Shown: positions 1 through 8,160, counted from the first letter of the stretch. The stretch is 15,200 bases of DNA from Proteobacteria bacterium SG_bin4 (GCA_002083395.1 LWDH01000036.1:1-15200); one strand, 5' to 3'. Translations and numbers: made by a program. Notes: generated by a model not told the origin, from the sequence alone.

Positions 1-131
1 AAGATAGGCAAATTTCAAACTGAGACACTACCAGCGAGAGAGCCAATACCGCGCAACTGCAACTATGTAATACCCTCATATAGTCAATTAATCGGAGCTA
101 CCTAGCAAAGTTATTGTTTGTTTTAAACCTT

Positions 132-154
132 CAACCGCAAAGCGGTTGTATAAT
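132..154 (+). promoter_or_regulatory. Candidate -10 box preceded by a 7-bp inverted repeat, giving a nearly leaderless start
   Basis: A perfect TATAAT lies at 149-154. It is directly preceded by an inverted repeat, CAACCGC (132-138) and GCGGTTG (142-148), with a 3-nt AAA loop. A start site 7 nt after the -10 box would fall at about 161, one base before the ATG at 162, and no Shine-Dalgarno sequence is visible there. The -35 region (about 125-131) matches the consensus poorly, so any promoter would need an activator or would be weak. The palindrome sits exactly in the spacer and could be an operator or simply the end of an upstream transcript. Confidence 0.4.
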
Positions 155-161
155 CCGACTC

Positions 162-1328
162 ATGAAATTCGATCTGATAATCATTGGCGGTGGACTTGTT
201 GGAGCCGGATTGGCGGCAGCATTAAAAGATTGCAATCTTAAAATTGCTGTTATTGAACCGCACCCTACCATAGCGATACCTCGGGATGAGAGCTGGGATA
301 GCCGGGTTTACGCAATCAGCCCGGGCAGTGCAGCTTTTTTGCGCTCATTGGGTACTTGGTCGCTTATGGAAAACGATCGCATCGCACCCGTCCATGAAAT
401 GTCAGTTTTCGGAGACGATAGCACGGCCCGCATTAATTTCAGCGCCTATGAAATCGGCATTCCGGAATTGGCTTTCATTGTTGAAAACCGCCAACTGCAA
501 ACAGCAGTATGGGAAGTGCTGCAATCTGCTAACGACAATATTCAAATCTTTTGCCCTGCAAAATGTACCGCGATCAAATGGCTGGAATCGCATGTCGAAG
601 TTCAGCTGGAAAATGGCAAACTGCTGGAAGCGGCACTGTTGGTAGGAGCCGACGGGGTAAATTCATGGGTGCGCCGGCAAGCTGAAATTGATGTAAAGAA
701 ACATACCTATCATCAAATCGGCGTGGTCGCCAATTTCAGCACCGAACAAGCACATCGTCAAATCGCACATCAATGGTTTCGCCGGGATGGAATACTCGCC
801 TTGCTGCCGCTTCCCGACAAACGGGTATCAATGGTTTGGTCAACCGGCGAAGATCATGCCGATTTTCTGATCCATTTATCAGCGGAAGAACTGTGCCGGC
901 GTGTAGAAGAAGCATCCTCGCACATACTGGGAAAGCTGCAACTGATTACACCCCCCATCGGATTTCCATTAAATTTCGTGCACGTGGAGAAATTGACCAA
1001 ACCTCGATTGGTATTGATTGGCGATGCGGCTCATGGCATCCATCCATTAGCCGGACAAGGTGTTAATTTGGGTCTGCGTGACACACGAGAACTGGCCACA
1101 CTACTCAAAGCACATAGCCATAACGATTGCGGAAATTTGATGCTATTAAGACGTTACGAACTAGCGCGAAAAGAAGATATTCTGGCATTGGAATTAGTCA
1201 CCGATGGTTTACAAAAGCTGTTTAACAATGCCAATCCGACCATAGCGCGCCTGCGCAATCTTGGACTCGAAATCACCGACCGGCTTCCACTGATTAAAAA
1301 TCGACTGATGCAACACGCCCTGAACTAA
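162..1328 (+). CDS. UbiH/UbiF/VisC/COQ6-family FAD-dependent hydroxylase
   Basis: This is a 388-residue flavoprotein monooxygenase of the family that hydroxylates the aromatic ring during ubiquinone synthesis, using FAD, NAD(P)H and O2. The N-terminal dinucleotide-binding motif GGGLVGAG is at residues 9-16. The middle DG motif, GADGVNSWVRR, is at 162-172. The C-terminal FAD-ribityl motif, GDAAHGIHPLAGQG, is at 287-300, and an RVYAIS stretch near residue 48 is also typical. I chose the ATG at 162 because the FAD fold begins at residue 3 from there; a TTG at 114 would add 16 unlikely residues. The length fits the family (about 380-400 residues). The next gene is dsbC-like, 25 bp away on the same strand. 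The sequence alone does not show which ring position is hydroxylated (UbiH, UbiF or UbiI type), so no symbol is given. Confidence 0.9.
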   Translation: MKFDLIIIGGGLVGAGLAAALKDCNLKIAVIEPHPTIAIPRDESWDSRVYAISPGSAAFLRSLGTWSLMENDRIAPVHEMSVFGDDSTARINFSAYEIGIPELAFIVENRQLQTAVWEVLQSANDNIQIFCPAKCTAIKWLESHVEVQLENGKLLEAALLVGADGVNSWVRRQAEIDVKKHTYHQIGVVANFSTEQAHRQIAHQWFRRDGILALLPLPDKRVSMVWSTGEDHADFLIHLSAEELCRRVEEASSHILGKLQLITPPIGFPLNFVHVEKLTKPRLVLIGDAAHGIHPLAGQGVNLGLRDTRELATLLKAHSHNDCGNLMLLRRYELARKEDILALELVTDGLQKLFNNANPTIARLRNLGLEITDRLPLIKNRLMQHALN

Positions 1329-1353
1329 TCATTATTTTATAACTGGAGTTATT

Positions 1354-2076
1354 ATGGCAACGCGCTTGAGGCTTTTCATTTCTTTACTGATTTTAGGTGC
1401 TTTTTCGACAATCGCTTGTGCCGATGAAGAAGCTTTGAGAAAAGCGATTGAACCGCATTTTGCCGGTCAAAAAATAGACAGTATCAAGAAAACTCCTTTC
1501 ATGGGCTTATACGAAGTCGTGGTAGGCGATGAAGTTTTCTATACCGACGATAAAGCCGATTACTTTTTCTTTGGTCACGTCATTGACACTAAAACCCGAG
1601 TCAGCATGACGAATGAACGCATCCAGGAAATCAAAGCCGCTCGACGCGTTCCATTCGACAGCTTACCGCTGCAATACGCGATCAAAGCGGTCAAAGGCGA
1701 CGGCAGCCGGAAATTAGCAGTCTATACCGACCCCAATTGCCCTTATTGCAAGCAATTGGAAAAAGAATTGCTGAACATCACCAATGTAACCGTCTATAAC
1801 TTGCTATACCCGGTGCTGCGAGGTTCGATGGAATTATCAGCAAAAATCTGGTGTTCCAACAATCAACTCAAAGCGTGGGAAGATTTCATGTTAAAAAGCG
1901 TCGCGCCATCGTCGAAAGATTGTGAAACACCGCTGGAAACTCTGGTCCAGTCAGGTCGTGAAAATAAAGTATCCGGCACACCGACCCTTATTTTTGCAGA
2001 TGGCTCGATTGTCGGCGGCATGATCCCGGCAGCGGCGATTGAAGAAAAATTGAATAATACTGCTAAGAACAAATAA
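1354..2076 (+). CDS. dsbC: Periplasmic thiol:disulfide interchange protein, DsbC type
   Basis: This 240-residue secreted protein isomerises wrong disulfides in periplasmic proteins and is normally kept reduced by DsbD. The signal peptide spans residues 1-23, with cleavage after ACA. An N-terminal dimerisation domain (about 24-85) and a linker helix precede the thioredoxin fold. The redox-active CPYC motif is at C129 and C132, in the context YTDPNCPYC. A second cysteine pair, C167 and C190, has the spacing of the structural disulfide of DsbC. The cis-proline loop SGTP ends at P210. The start is supported by GGAG at 1345-1348, six bases before the ATG. Secreted multi-cysteine c-type cytochromes, as found downstream, are the kind of client that benefits from such an enzyme; that link is inference. 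DsbG is the alternative, but CPYC and the length favour DsbC. Confidence 0.92.
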   Translation: MATRLRLFISLLILGAFSTIACADEEALRKAIEPHFAGQKIDSIKKTPFMGLYEVVVGDEVFYTDDKADYFFFGHVIDTKTRVSMTNERIQEIKAARRVPFDSLPLQYAIKAVKGDGSRKLAVYTDPNCPYCKQLEKELLNITNVTVYNLLYPVLRGSMELSAKIWCSNNQLKAWEDFMLKSVAPSSKDCETPLETLVQSGRENKVSGTPTLIFADGSIVGGMIPAAAIEEKLNNTAKNK

Positions 2077-2094
2077 TTATACAAACAGAAGCTT

Positions 2095-2127
2095 AAAGGC
2101 TTATCGATTATTCCGGCAAGCCTTTTT
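2095..2127. terminator. Hairpin terminator shared by convergent dsbC and mltA
   Basis: AAAGGCTT (2095-2102) pairs with AAGCCTTT (2118-2125) across a 15-nt loop, and on the plus strand the stem runs into TTTTT (2123-2127). It begins 18 bp after the dsbC stop codon and overlaps the mltA stop codon (2126-2128). On the minus strand the hairpin follows the mltA stop directly but has no long U tract, so it should work best for dsbC. Confidence 0.65.
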
Positions 2128-3328
2128 ATTGCCGTGACATTAGCGGAAACTGATAGTCACGCGGCAGCAACACCCACATCTTTCCCGATTGCTTCATTTT
2201 GCCTGCCTGATTGCCGGCTTCATGCCCGAAACCCCAGAAAAAATCCGCACGCACGCCACCCTTGATCGCACCCCCCACGTCCTGAGCGACCATGAGCCGA
2301 TTGAGCGGCCTGTTGGTATTTGGCCAGGTTGTCGACAAAAATACCGGTGCTCCTTGCGGAATGGATTGCGGATCAATCGCGATGCTGCGGCCGGCAGTCA
2401 AAGGAACACCCAGCGCGCCGATCGGCCCCAACAAATCGGACGGCAGCTCCCGGAAAAATACATAACGCGCATTTTGCTGCAGCAGCTCCGGCAGTTTTTT
2501 CGGATTTTGCTGCCCCCACTGTTTAATACCTTGCATCGAGGCTTTCTCGAGCGGCAATTCACCCCGCTCCACCAACAACTTGCCGATTGAATTGTAAGGA
2601 TAGCCATTTTGATCGGCAAAGCCGACTTTCATGACTTCGCCATTATCGAATACGATTCGGCCCGAGCCTTGCACATGCAGAAAAAATAACTCAACCTCGT
2701 CTTCGACCCATAACAATTCGTAACCATCCAGCAGCTTCGGGTTATTCATGATGTCGGCGCGGGAATAAAAAGGAACTACCTTGCGTCCATCCAAACGGCC
2801 ACGCAAGCGCAAATCCTTCAACTCCGGATAGGCGGCGCCCAGGTCAATCGTCAAGAGATCATCCGGTGCGGCATAAATAGGAAAGCGATAACGGCTGGAA
2901 GGTTTGCGACTGCCTTTGAGCAAGGGTTCGTAATATCCGGTTATCAATCCTTCCTGAGTATTATCGATATTGATAATTTGAAAAGGCGTAAAATGGGTTT
3001 CAAAAAATTTTCTCACCGCTGCGTTATCGGGTTGCTTAAGCAACGATGCCTGTTGGCATGACGCTTTCCATGCCGATTGCTTACTCAAAGCCAGGCAGCT
3101 TTTCTGAAAGGCTTGCCAAGCCGGCAACAGATCGTCTTCCTGCCAGCCGCTTAGCGCGGACCAAGCCACTTTCTTTTGAATGGATTTTGTAAACGGCTTA
3201 TCCGGAGGCAACGCGGGTATCGCCGTTTCCGCCGGTTTACCGGGCGCTACTACAGGACTCACGGACTCAGTCGCACAACCGGCCAACAGCAAACACAGCA
3301 AAATAACAAAACTTAATTGGTTTTTCAT
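2126..3328 (-). CDS. mltA: Membrane-bound lytic murein transglycosylase A (MltA)
   Basis: This 400-residue lipoprotein cleaves the MurNAc-GlcNAc bond of peptidoglycan with formation of 1,6-anhydro-MurNAc. Residues 1-18 form a lipoprotein signal ending in the lipobox LAGC, so C18 should be lipidated and anchor the enzyme to the outer membrane. The MltA domain follows, with GYYEP at 131-135 and HVQGSGRI at 218-225. The C-terminal 3D domain carries its three hallmark aspartates at D319 (IAIDP), D350 (AQDVGGAIKG) and D362 (ADFFWG). The first ~50 mature residues are a proline-rich linker. The length is usual for the family. No good Shine-Dalgarno sequence precedes the ATG, but the lipoprotein signal fixes the start. 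The gene is convergent with dsbC and divergent from the small ORF at 3381. Confidence 0.93.
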   Translation of the reverse strand: MKNQLSFVILLCLLLAGCATESVSPVVAPGKPAETAIPALPPDKPFTKSIQKKVAWSALSGWQEDDLLPAWQAFQKSCLALSKQSAWKASCQQASLLKQPDNAAVRKFFETHFTPFQIINIDNTQEGLITGYYEPLLKGSRKPSSRYRFPIYAAPDDLLTIDLGAAYPELKDLRLRGRLDGRKVVPFYSRADIMNNPKLLDGYELLWVEDEVELFFLHVQGSGRIVFDNGEVMKVGFADQNGYPYNSIGKLLVERGELPLEKASMQGIKQWGQQNPKKLPELLQQNARYVFFRELPSDLLGPIGALGVPLTAGRSIAIDPQSIPQGAPVFLSTTWPNTNRPLNRLMVAQDVGGAIKGGVRADFFWGFGHEAGNQAGKMKQSGKMWVLLPRDYQFPLMSRQ

Positions 3329-3380
3329 CGGTTTTTGGTTAAAGTAGAAATCTCTTGAATTTTGATAACAAAGTTAAAAA

Positions 3381-3494
3381 ATGTGGTTACTCATCGTTGA
3401 AGCGGCGGTTGCATTGGGTCTTTTTCTTTTCATTATCTGGTGGACCATGTTCTCCGGCAAAAAAAAGAAAAAGGATGATGACCGCAACGTATAA
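3381..3494 (+). CDS. Small 37-residue single-pass membrane peptide
   Basis: An ATG at 3381 opens a 37-codon frame ending in TAA at 3492-3494. The peptide has a short N-terminus (MWLL), a hydrophobic segment covering about residues 3-25 that includes a glutamate at position 7 and the aromatic run FIIWWTMF, and then a basic and acidic tail of five lysines (27-31) and three aspartates (32-34). This is the classic layout of a small inner-membrane protein with a cytoplasmic tail. The preceding sequence is A-rich (AAGTTAAAAA) with no strong Shine-Dalgarno match. It sits alone between divergent mltA and convergent nif3. I have an impression of similar tiny proteins in related betaproteobacteria but cannot verify it. 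Function unknown. Confidence 0.5.
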   Translation: MWLLIVEAAVALGLFLFIIWWTMFSGKKKKKDDDRNV

Positions 3495-3556
3495 ATAACA
3501 GCGCTCAAATCCGCCAGCACAACACTTGAAGCAAATATCTCTCGCCAGCCATTAAA

Positions 3557-4303
3557 CTACACCGGATTCTCGATATCAATAAACTGATGGCGGATACCGA
3601 ATTTTTGCGCGATATGATCCCCCACCGCTTGCACACCGTAGCGCTCGGTTGCATGATGGCCAGCGGCGATGAAGGCGACGCCGGATTCGCGGGCGATGTG
3701 CACATATTGCTCGGAAATTTCACCAGTCAAGAAGGCATCAATTCCTTGCTGAATCGCCAATTCGAAATAGCTCTGTGCTGCACCGGTGCACCACGCAATC
3801 TGCCGTACCGGTTTTTCCGGATTCCCGATAATCATCGGTTTACGCAATAAAGTCCGGGAAATTTTATGGCTGAATACATTCAGCGTAACAGGTTGCGGCA
3901 ATTCCCCGATAATCCCGACTTCCTGTTCACCGAAACGTCCAGTCTCTATCAGACCTAATTTTTTTCCCAACAGCGCGTTATTGCCTAAATGCGGATGTGC
4001 ATCCAGCGGCAAATGATAAGCGAATAAATTGATTTGCTGATTCAGCAGCAATGCGATGCGGCGGCTTTTCATTCCGGTAATGCGCATGTCTTCGCCACGC
4101 CAGAAATAACCGTGATGCACCAGAATCGCATCCGCCTTGGCTGCAATCGCGGCTTGCAGCAGATCCAGCGAAGCCGTTACGCCGCTGATGATCGTTTGAA
4201 TGTCGCCGCGCCCTTCCACTTGCAAGCCATTTGGGCAATAATCATGAAAGCGGGTAATATCCAGCAATTGATTCAAATGATTTTCCAATTCATCCCGATG
4301 CAT
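3557..4303 (-). CDS. Nif3-like dinuclear metal-centre protein (YbgI family)
   Basis: This 248-residue cytoplasmic protein belongs to the Nif3/YbgI (DUF34) family, which binds two metal ions and is often labelled GTP cyclohydrolase 1 type 2-like; its true physiological substrate is not settled. Metal-ligand motifs are visible: LVHHGYFW (H63, H64), YHLPLDAHPHLG (H97, D101, H103) and AAGHHATERYG (H216, H217, E220). The family signature CPNGLQVEG is at residues 23-31. I chose the ATG at 4301-4303 because AAGGAGAG lies just upstream on the minus strand; a start at 4360 would add 19 residues that do not belong to the family. It is divergent from the HtrA-type protease, 61 bp away. The length equals that of the compact bacterial form, with no inserted domain. 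Confidence 0.9.
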   Translation of the reverse strand: MHRDELENHLNQLLDITRFHDYCPNGLQVEGRGDIQTIISGVTASLDLLQAAIAAKADAILVHHGYFWRGEDMRITGMKSRRIALLLNQQINLFAYHLPLDAHPHLGNNALLGKKLGLIETGRFGEQEVGIIGELPQPVTLNVFSHKISRTLLRKPMIIGNPEKPVRQIAWCTGAAQSYFELAIQQGIDAFLTGEISEQYVHIARESGVAFIAAGHHATERYGVQAVGDHIAQKFGIRHQFIDIENPV

Positions 4304-4314
4304 TGACGCTCTCC

Positions 4315-4343
4315 TTGGCGCATAAACTACTTTGCAGTAAATT
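4315..4343 (+). promoter_or_regulatory. Weak candidate promoter for the HtrA-type protease gene
   Basis: TTGGCG (4315-4320) and TAAATT (4338-4343) are spaced by 17 bp, each with four of six consensus bases. They lie in the 61-bp gap between divergent nif3 and the protease gene. A start near 4350 would leave a short leader that barely includes the GGAG at 4350-4353, which weakens the proposal. Confidence 0.25.
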
Positions 4344-4364
4344 AATTTTGGAGTAACCACACTG

Positions 4365-5504
4365 ATGTACAGACTTTGGTTAATTTTTGCACAAACTGCA
4401 ACAATTTTTCTGGCTATTTTCTTTGTCGTATCGACGCTGCGGCCTGATTTGCTGTCATGGCGACCGCGCGGAGAAATCGTAACGATAACGGAAACGGTGC
4501 CCGCTCTGGAAACACCAAGACCGGATAGTTATTCCAATGCTGCAGAAGCCGCCATGCCGTCAGTCGTCAATATTTTTACCAGCAAGGAAATTAAAGAACC
4601 GTCTCATCCCCTGTTGAACGATCCGCTGTTCCGCCGGTACTTTGGCGATCAGTTCGAATCACGGACACGCCGCACCTCCAGTCTGGGTTCCGGTGTCATC
4701 GTCAGCGATAATGGTTATATTTTGACCAATCACCACGTCATCGAAGCCTCCGATGAAGTCGAAATTGCATTGTTCGATGGCCGCAAAGCCAAAGCGAAAT
4801 TAATCGGTTCGGATCCGGAAACCGATCTGGCAGTTCTAAAAACCGATTTACAAAATCTGCCGGCAATCACATTCGGGCAATCGCAGCGCGTCAAAGTGGG
4901 AGACGTCGTACTGGCCGTCGGCAATCCTTTCGGCGTCGGCCAGAGCGTTACCATGGGCATTGTCAGCGCTTTAAGCAGAAGCCGGGTCGGCATCAATACG
5001 TTTGAAGACTTTATCCAAACCGATGCCGCCATCAACCCGGGTAATTCCGGCGGCGCGCTGACCGATACATCGGGCAACTTGATCGGCATCAACACCGCCA
5101 TTTATTCCCGCAGCGGCGGATCCCTCGGCATCGGCTTTGCGATCCCGGTCCATAACGCCAAGCAGATCATGGATCAAATCATTCAATCCGGTAGCGTCAC
5201 GCGCGGCTGGCTCGGCGTCAGCATGCAAGACATGACGCAAGAGCTGGCGGAGTCTTTCGGTCTGGCGCAGCCGGTTGGATCACTGATCGCCAGCATCCTC
5301 AAAGATGGTCCGGCCGATAATGCCGGACTCAAAGCTGGCGATATCCTGATCGCAGTCGAAGGAAAACCGGTGAATAACGCATCGGAACTGCTCAAAATCG
5401 TTGCCGCCCTGGCCCCCGGTGAAACGGTCACGGTCACGGTTATCCGCAACAAACAGGAAAAATCCATCCCGATCAAAGTGGGTATCCGGCCTAAGCAAAA
5501 ATAA
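4365..5504 (+). CDS. Membrane-anchored HtrA-family serine protease, one PDZ domain (DegS/AlgW/DegQ type)
   Basis: This 379-residue periplasmic serine protease acts in envelope protein quality control. Residues 5-25 form one hydrophobic segment followed by a charged stretch, more like an uncleaved membrane anchor than a signal peptide. The trypsin-like domain carries the catalytic triad: H124 in LTNHHVIEAS, D154 in ETDLAVLKT and S228 in NPGNSGGAL. A single PDZ domain follows (about 270-370), with GWLGV at its start and GLKAGDILIAV near residues 321-331. One anchor plus one PDZ matches DegS/AlgW, which start the sigma-E cascade by cutting RseA, whereas DegP and DegQ have two PDZ domains. GGAG at 4350-4353 supports the start, 11 nt away. 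The transporter gene follows after 39 bp and may be cotranscribed. Confidence 0.9.
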   Translation: MYRLWLIFAQTATIFLAIFFVVSTLRPDLLSWRPRGEIVTITETVPALETPRPDSYSNAAEAAMPSVVNIFTSKEIKEPSHPLLNDPLFRRYFGDQFESRTRRTSSLGSGVIVSDNGYILTNHHVIEASDEVEIALFDGRKAKAKLIGSDPETDLAVLKTDLQNLPAITFGQSQRVKVGDVVLAVGNPFGVGQSVTMGIVSALSRSRVGINTFEDFIQTDAAINPGNSGGALTDTSGNLIGINTAIYSRSGGSLGIGFAIPVHNAKQIMDQIIQSGSVTRGWLGVSMQDMTQELAESFGLAQPVGSLIASILKDGPADNAGLKAGDILIAVEGKPVNNASELLKIVAALAPGETVTVTVIRNKQEKSIPIKVGIRPKQK

Positions 5505-5543
5505 CGCTATCCAAAAAATCAAAACAAGAAACCTCACAACGCT

Positions 5544-7196
5544 ATGAAAAATCTACTACCGGCAACCGGCTTTCTGTCTGTCATCGCGCAATGGTTCAGC
5601 GCCAATATTCTGGCGCTTGGCCGAGAGATGCGATGGTCTTATTTACCGCCCTTGATGGTGTATGTCGCCGCGGGTATTTCCGGTCTGACCGGTATCGTCG
5701 GTACCTTCTACGTCAAGGAAAAGCTGGGATTATCCGCAGAATTTCTGGCCATGCTCGGATTCTGGATGATGCTGCCCTGGGCGCTCAAAATGCCGATGGG
5801 ACATCTGGTCGACTTGATATGGCGTTGGAAAGGCTTGCTGGTATATCTCGGCGCCAGTTTGATCATGCTCAGTCTGCTGATCATGATCGGCTTGCTGGGG
5901 CACACAGAAGCCATGGCGGCCATCGCTTCCGTCGAAACCTGGTATGTCACCTCCGCGCTGCTGGCGCCCATCGGTTATGTGTTACAGGATGTCGTCGCCG
6001 ATGCCATGACCGTGGAAGCAGTGCCGCGAGTCGATGAAAATGGCAATAAGCTGGATCTGGAAAAACGCAAATTGATGCATGTCACCATGCAAACTTTAGG
6101 ACGCGTCGCTATCATCGGCGGCGGCGTGCTGGTCTCTGTCGCCAATGTCTTTTTGCTGCGCGATGCTGGAACATTACCGGAAGCCGAAAAAGAAGCAGTG
6201 TATTTGCTTGTTTACGAACTGGCGTTGATCATTCCGCTGATCTCCATTTTGGGTGTCGTGTTCGCATCCTGGCTGCACCGGCGCGAGCGTAAACGCCTTT
6301 TGGCACTCGGCCATAGCCGGCAGGAGGTTGATAAGCTGCTCAGCATTCATTCCGAATCACCGTCAGTCAATTGGTGGATTCTCGGCGGCGGGCTGGCTTT
6401 TACTATCATTTCGCTGAGCGTCGGTTTAAGCCGCATCCCCGCTGGAGAGGAAATTATTTTCGTCATTTCCCTAGCGATCATCCTGTTTCTGATGTGGCGT
6501 CTGACCGGGGAACTTGAACCAGAAGCCCGCAATGTGCTGGTCGGCACCGCAGTCATGATTTTTATTTTCCGCGCCATTCCAGGCCCCGGCGCCGGCTCTA
6601 CCTGGTGGATGATCGACGAATTGGGATTTGATCAGCAGTTTCTGGCCGTCTTGTCGCTCGTCGGCGCAACGCTGACTTTGTTCGGCATGTTTATTTTCCG
6701 TCGTTTCATGGCGGAGCGATCGATCGCCTACATCATCGGTTTCCTGACTATTGTGGGTACATTTCTGTCGCTGCCGATCATCGGCATGTATTTTGGTTTG
6801 CACGAATGGACCGCAGCGATGACCGGCGGTGTGGTCGATGCCCGGTTTATCGTGTTGATCGATACTGCGTTGGAATCGCCGCTGGGACAAATCGCGATGA
6901 TTCCGATGCTGGCATGGATCGCCAATTCTGCGCCGGAAAAACTCAAAGCTACTTTCTTCGCCGTCATGGCCTCATTTACCAATCTGGCGTTATCGGCTTC
7001 GCAACTGGGCACGAAATATCTGAATCAGATCTACGAAGTCAAAAGGGAAGTTAAAGATATGGCAACCGGTCAAATTACCGTCCCCGCCGATTACAGCGAA
7101 CTCGGGCATTTATTGATTACCGTCACCATCATCGGTTTTGTTTTGCCGCTCGTTACGATTCTGATCGTGAAGCATTCGCGCTTTCGTAACGCTTGA
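5544..7196 (+). CDS. BT1/MFS-type multi-pass membrane transporter
   Basis: This 550-residue integral membrane protein has about twelve hydrophobic segments across nearly its whole length. Two stretches resemble the BT1 (folate-biopterin transporter) branch of the major facilitator superfamily. One is MLPWALKMPMGHLVDLI (about residues 76-92), which fits the loop between helices 2 and 3. The other is DELGFDQQFLAVLSLVGA (about 357-374), which resembles the NELGFxxEFLGxLSLVG motif in the second half. A charged cytoplasmic loop with a basic cluster (LHRRERKRLLALG) lies between the two halves, near residue 250. The transported substrate cannot be read from the sequence; folates, pterins or muropeptides (AmpG-like) are possibilities only. 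The ribosome-binding site is weak. It lies 39 bp after the protease gene on the same strand. Confidence 0.75.
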   Translation: MKNLLPATGFLSVIAQWFSANILALGREMRWSYLPPLMVYVAAGISGLTGIVGTFYVKEKLGLSAEFLAMLGFWMMLPWALKMPMGHLVDLIWRWKGLLVYLGASLIMLSLLIMIGLLGHTEAMAAIASVETWYVTSALLAPIGYVLQDVVADAMTVEAVPRVDENGNKLDLEKRKLMHVTMQTLGRVAIIGGGVLVSVANVFLLRDAGTLPEAEKEAVYLLVYELALIIPLISILGVVFASWLHRRERKRLLALGHSRQEVDKLLSIHSESPSVNWWILGGGLAFTIISLSVGLSRIPAGEEIIFVISLAIILFLMWRLTGELEPEARNVLVGTAVMIFIFRAIPGPGAGSTWWMIDELGFDQQFLAVLSLVGATLTLFGMFIFRRFMAERSIAYIIGFLTIVGTFLSLPIIGMYFGLHEWTAAMTGGVVDARFIVLIDTALESPLGQIAMIPMLAWIANSAPEKLKATFFAVMASFTNLALSASQLGTKYLNQIYEVKREVKDMATGQITVPADYSELGHLLITVTIIGFVLPLVTILIVKHSRFRNA

Positions 7197-7264
7197 AGAT
7201 TTGTGAGCAACCGGATAATTGTGATTCTTTTCGTCAGTAAAGCTGAGCGTAATTTTCACCCGGA

Positions 7265-8056
7265 TCAATCGCATCCGCAAGGATCGTCTTCCCGATCCGC
7301 ATCGCTCCAGGCCAGCTTGCGGTAATCGAAACCGTTTTCCAGCACGGGTTTGATGATATCGAAATATGGTGAGATGTCGAAGTCGCGCGGTGTAAACAAA
7401 CTATGGTGACGGATATGATAGATTTCCGCATAACAATCGGAATGCTTGGGATCCTTTGACCAAGCACGCTTAATCTCCGGCAGGATCGGATAACGTACCG
7501 ATTCGAATGCTTGTGCAATCAACGTTGAACAAATCGCACGCGTCGGATCGCCACTACCGAGCGCCAGCAGGCGTCTGCGGAATCTGGTCGGCACCGGCGC
7601 TGTTGGCAGAAGGTAGCGCAGCAGGTCGAAAATATGTTTCAGATCGTATTGGTGGCCCATGCGTGAAATCGCAAAATCAACGACCCGCTTGCGATCGTCA
7701 TTGCTGAGTCCGACCGGTCGGCAAATGCGCGTGTGCATTTGCGCATAATGCGCCAAGGTAATGGCGCGCACGCCTTCTTTCAAATCCGCTTCAATCAGTA
7801 CTTTTGGCAATTCCCACGGCGCACCGTGCGGCAAAACATTACCGATATACAGCGCGGCATGCGACCAGGTCGATTGGGTCAAATATTTAATGGCAACACT
7901 GATGCGGGTATCGCCTTCGACCAGCAGTACATCGCCCGGTTGAAGCGTTGCCGCCAATTGTTCCTGGTTGACCGTCGCTACCTGAACGCTCTGCCGGACC
8001 GGTTTGGTTAAAAACCGTGCAAGACGGCTTCCTACGAATTCTGTCACTTGCCCCAT
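7265..8056 (-). CDS. Permuted papain-like amidase, YiiX/YaeF (C92) family
   Basis: This 263-residue protein has the circularly permuted NlpC/P60 arrangement, in which the histidine precedes the cysteine. QPGDVLLVEGD (residues 39-49) opens the fold. STWSHAALYIG carries the catalytic histidine H66, VLIEADLKEG carries the acidic residue E89, and RAICSTLIAQAF carries the nucleophile C166. Members are thought to hydrolyse amide or thioester bonds in cell-wall peptides or lipids; the substrate here is unknown. There is no signal peptide, but a basic amphipathic N-terminus (RLARFLTKPVR) could touch a membrane. The C-terminus ends in an unusual DDPCGCD. AAGGAA lies seven bases before the ATG at 8056 on the minus strand. 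It converges with the transporter and is divergent from the channel gene. Confidence 0.8.
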   Translation of the reverse strand: MGQVTEFVGSRLARFLTKPVRQSVQVATVNQEQLAATLQPGDVLLVEGDTRISVAIKYLTQSTWSHAALYIGNVLPHGAPWELPKVLIEADLKEGVRAITLAHYAQMHTRICRPVGLSNDDRKRVVDFAISRMGHQYDLKHIFDLLRYLLPTAPVPTRFRRRLLALGSGDPTRAICSTLIAQAFESVRYPILPEIKRAWSKDPKHSDCYAEIYHIRHHSLFTPRDFDISPYFDIIKPVLENGFDYRKLAWSDADREDDPCGCD

Positions 8057-8160
8057 GCCATTCCTTTATGCGGCGTCAAATTTCGAATACAAAATCCCGA
8101 TAAAATTCTATTATATGTATTCACCATTCTTTGTGTGACAATAATCTATCTTCGTGAACG

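Noticed and set aside
1..79. A minus-strand frame from an ATG at 77-79, open for 26 codons to the window edge, with a signal-peptide-like hydrophobic stretch.
   Set aside because: No ribosome-binding site or promoter is visible and only 26 codons are seen, so it cannot be told from chance.
114..161. Upstream TTG start that would lengthen the ubiH-family protein by 16 residues.
   Set aside because: The FAD-binding strand begins right after the ATG at 162, and the extra residues have no family counterpart and no ribosome-binding site.
2189..2619. Overlapping open frames on both strands inside mltA.
   Set aside because: They lie within the conserved MltA and 3D domains in other frames and resemble no protein family.
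4304..4360. Longer N-terminus of the Nif3-like protein.
   Set aside because: The internal ATG at 4301-4303 has a strong AAGGAGAG before it and matches the family start.
6471..7012. Minus-strand frames opposite the BT1-like transporter.
   Set aside because: Shadow frames of a confirmed membrane-protein gene, with no start signals.
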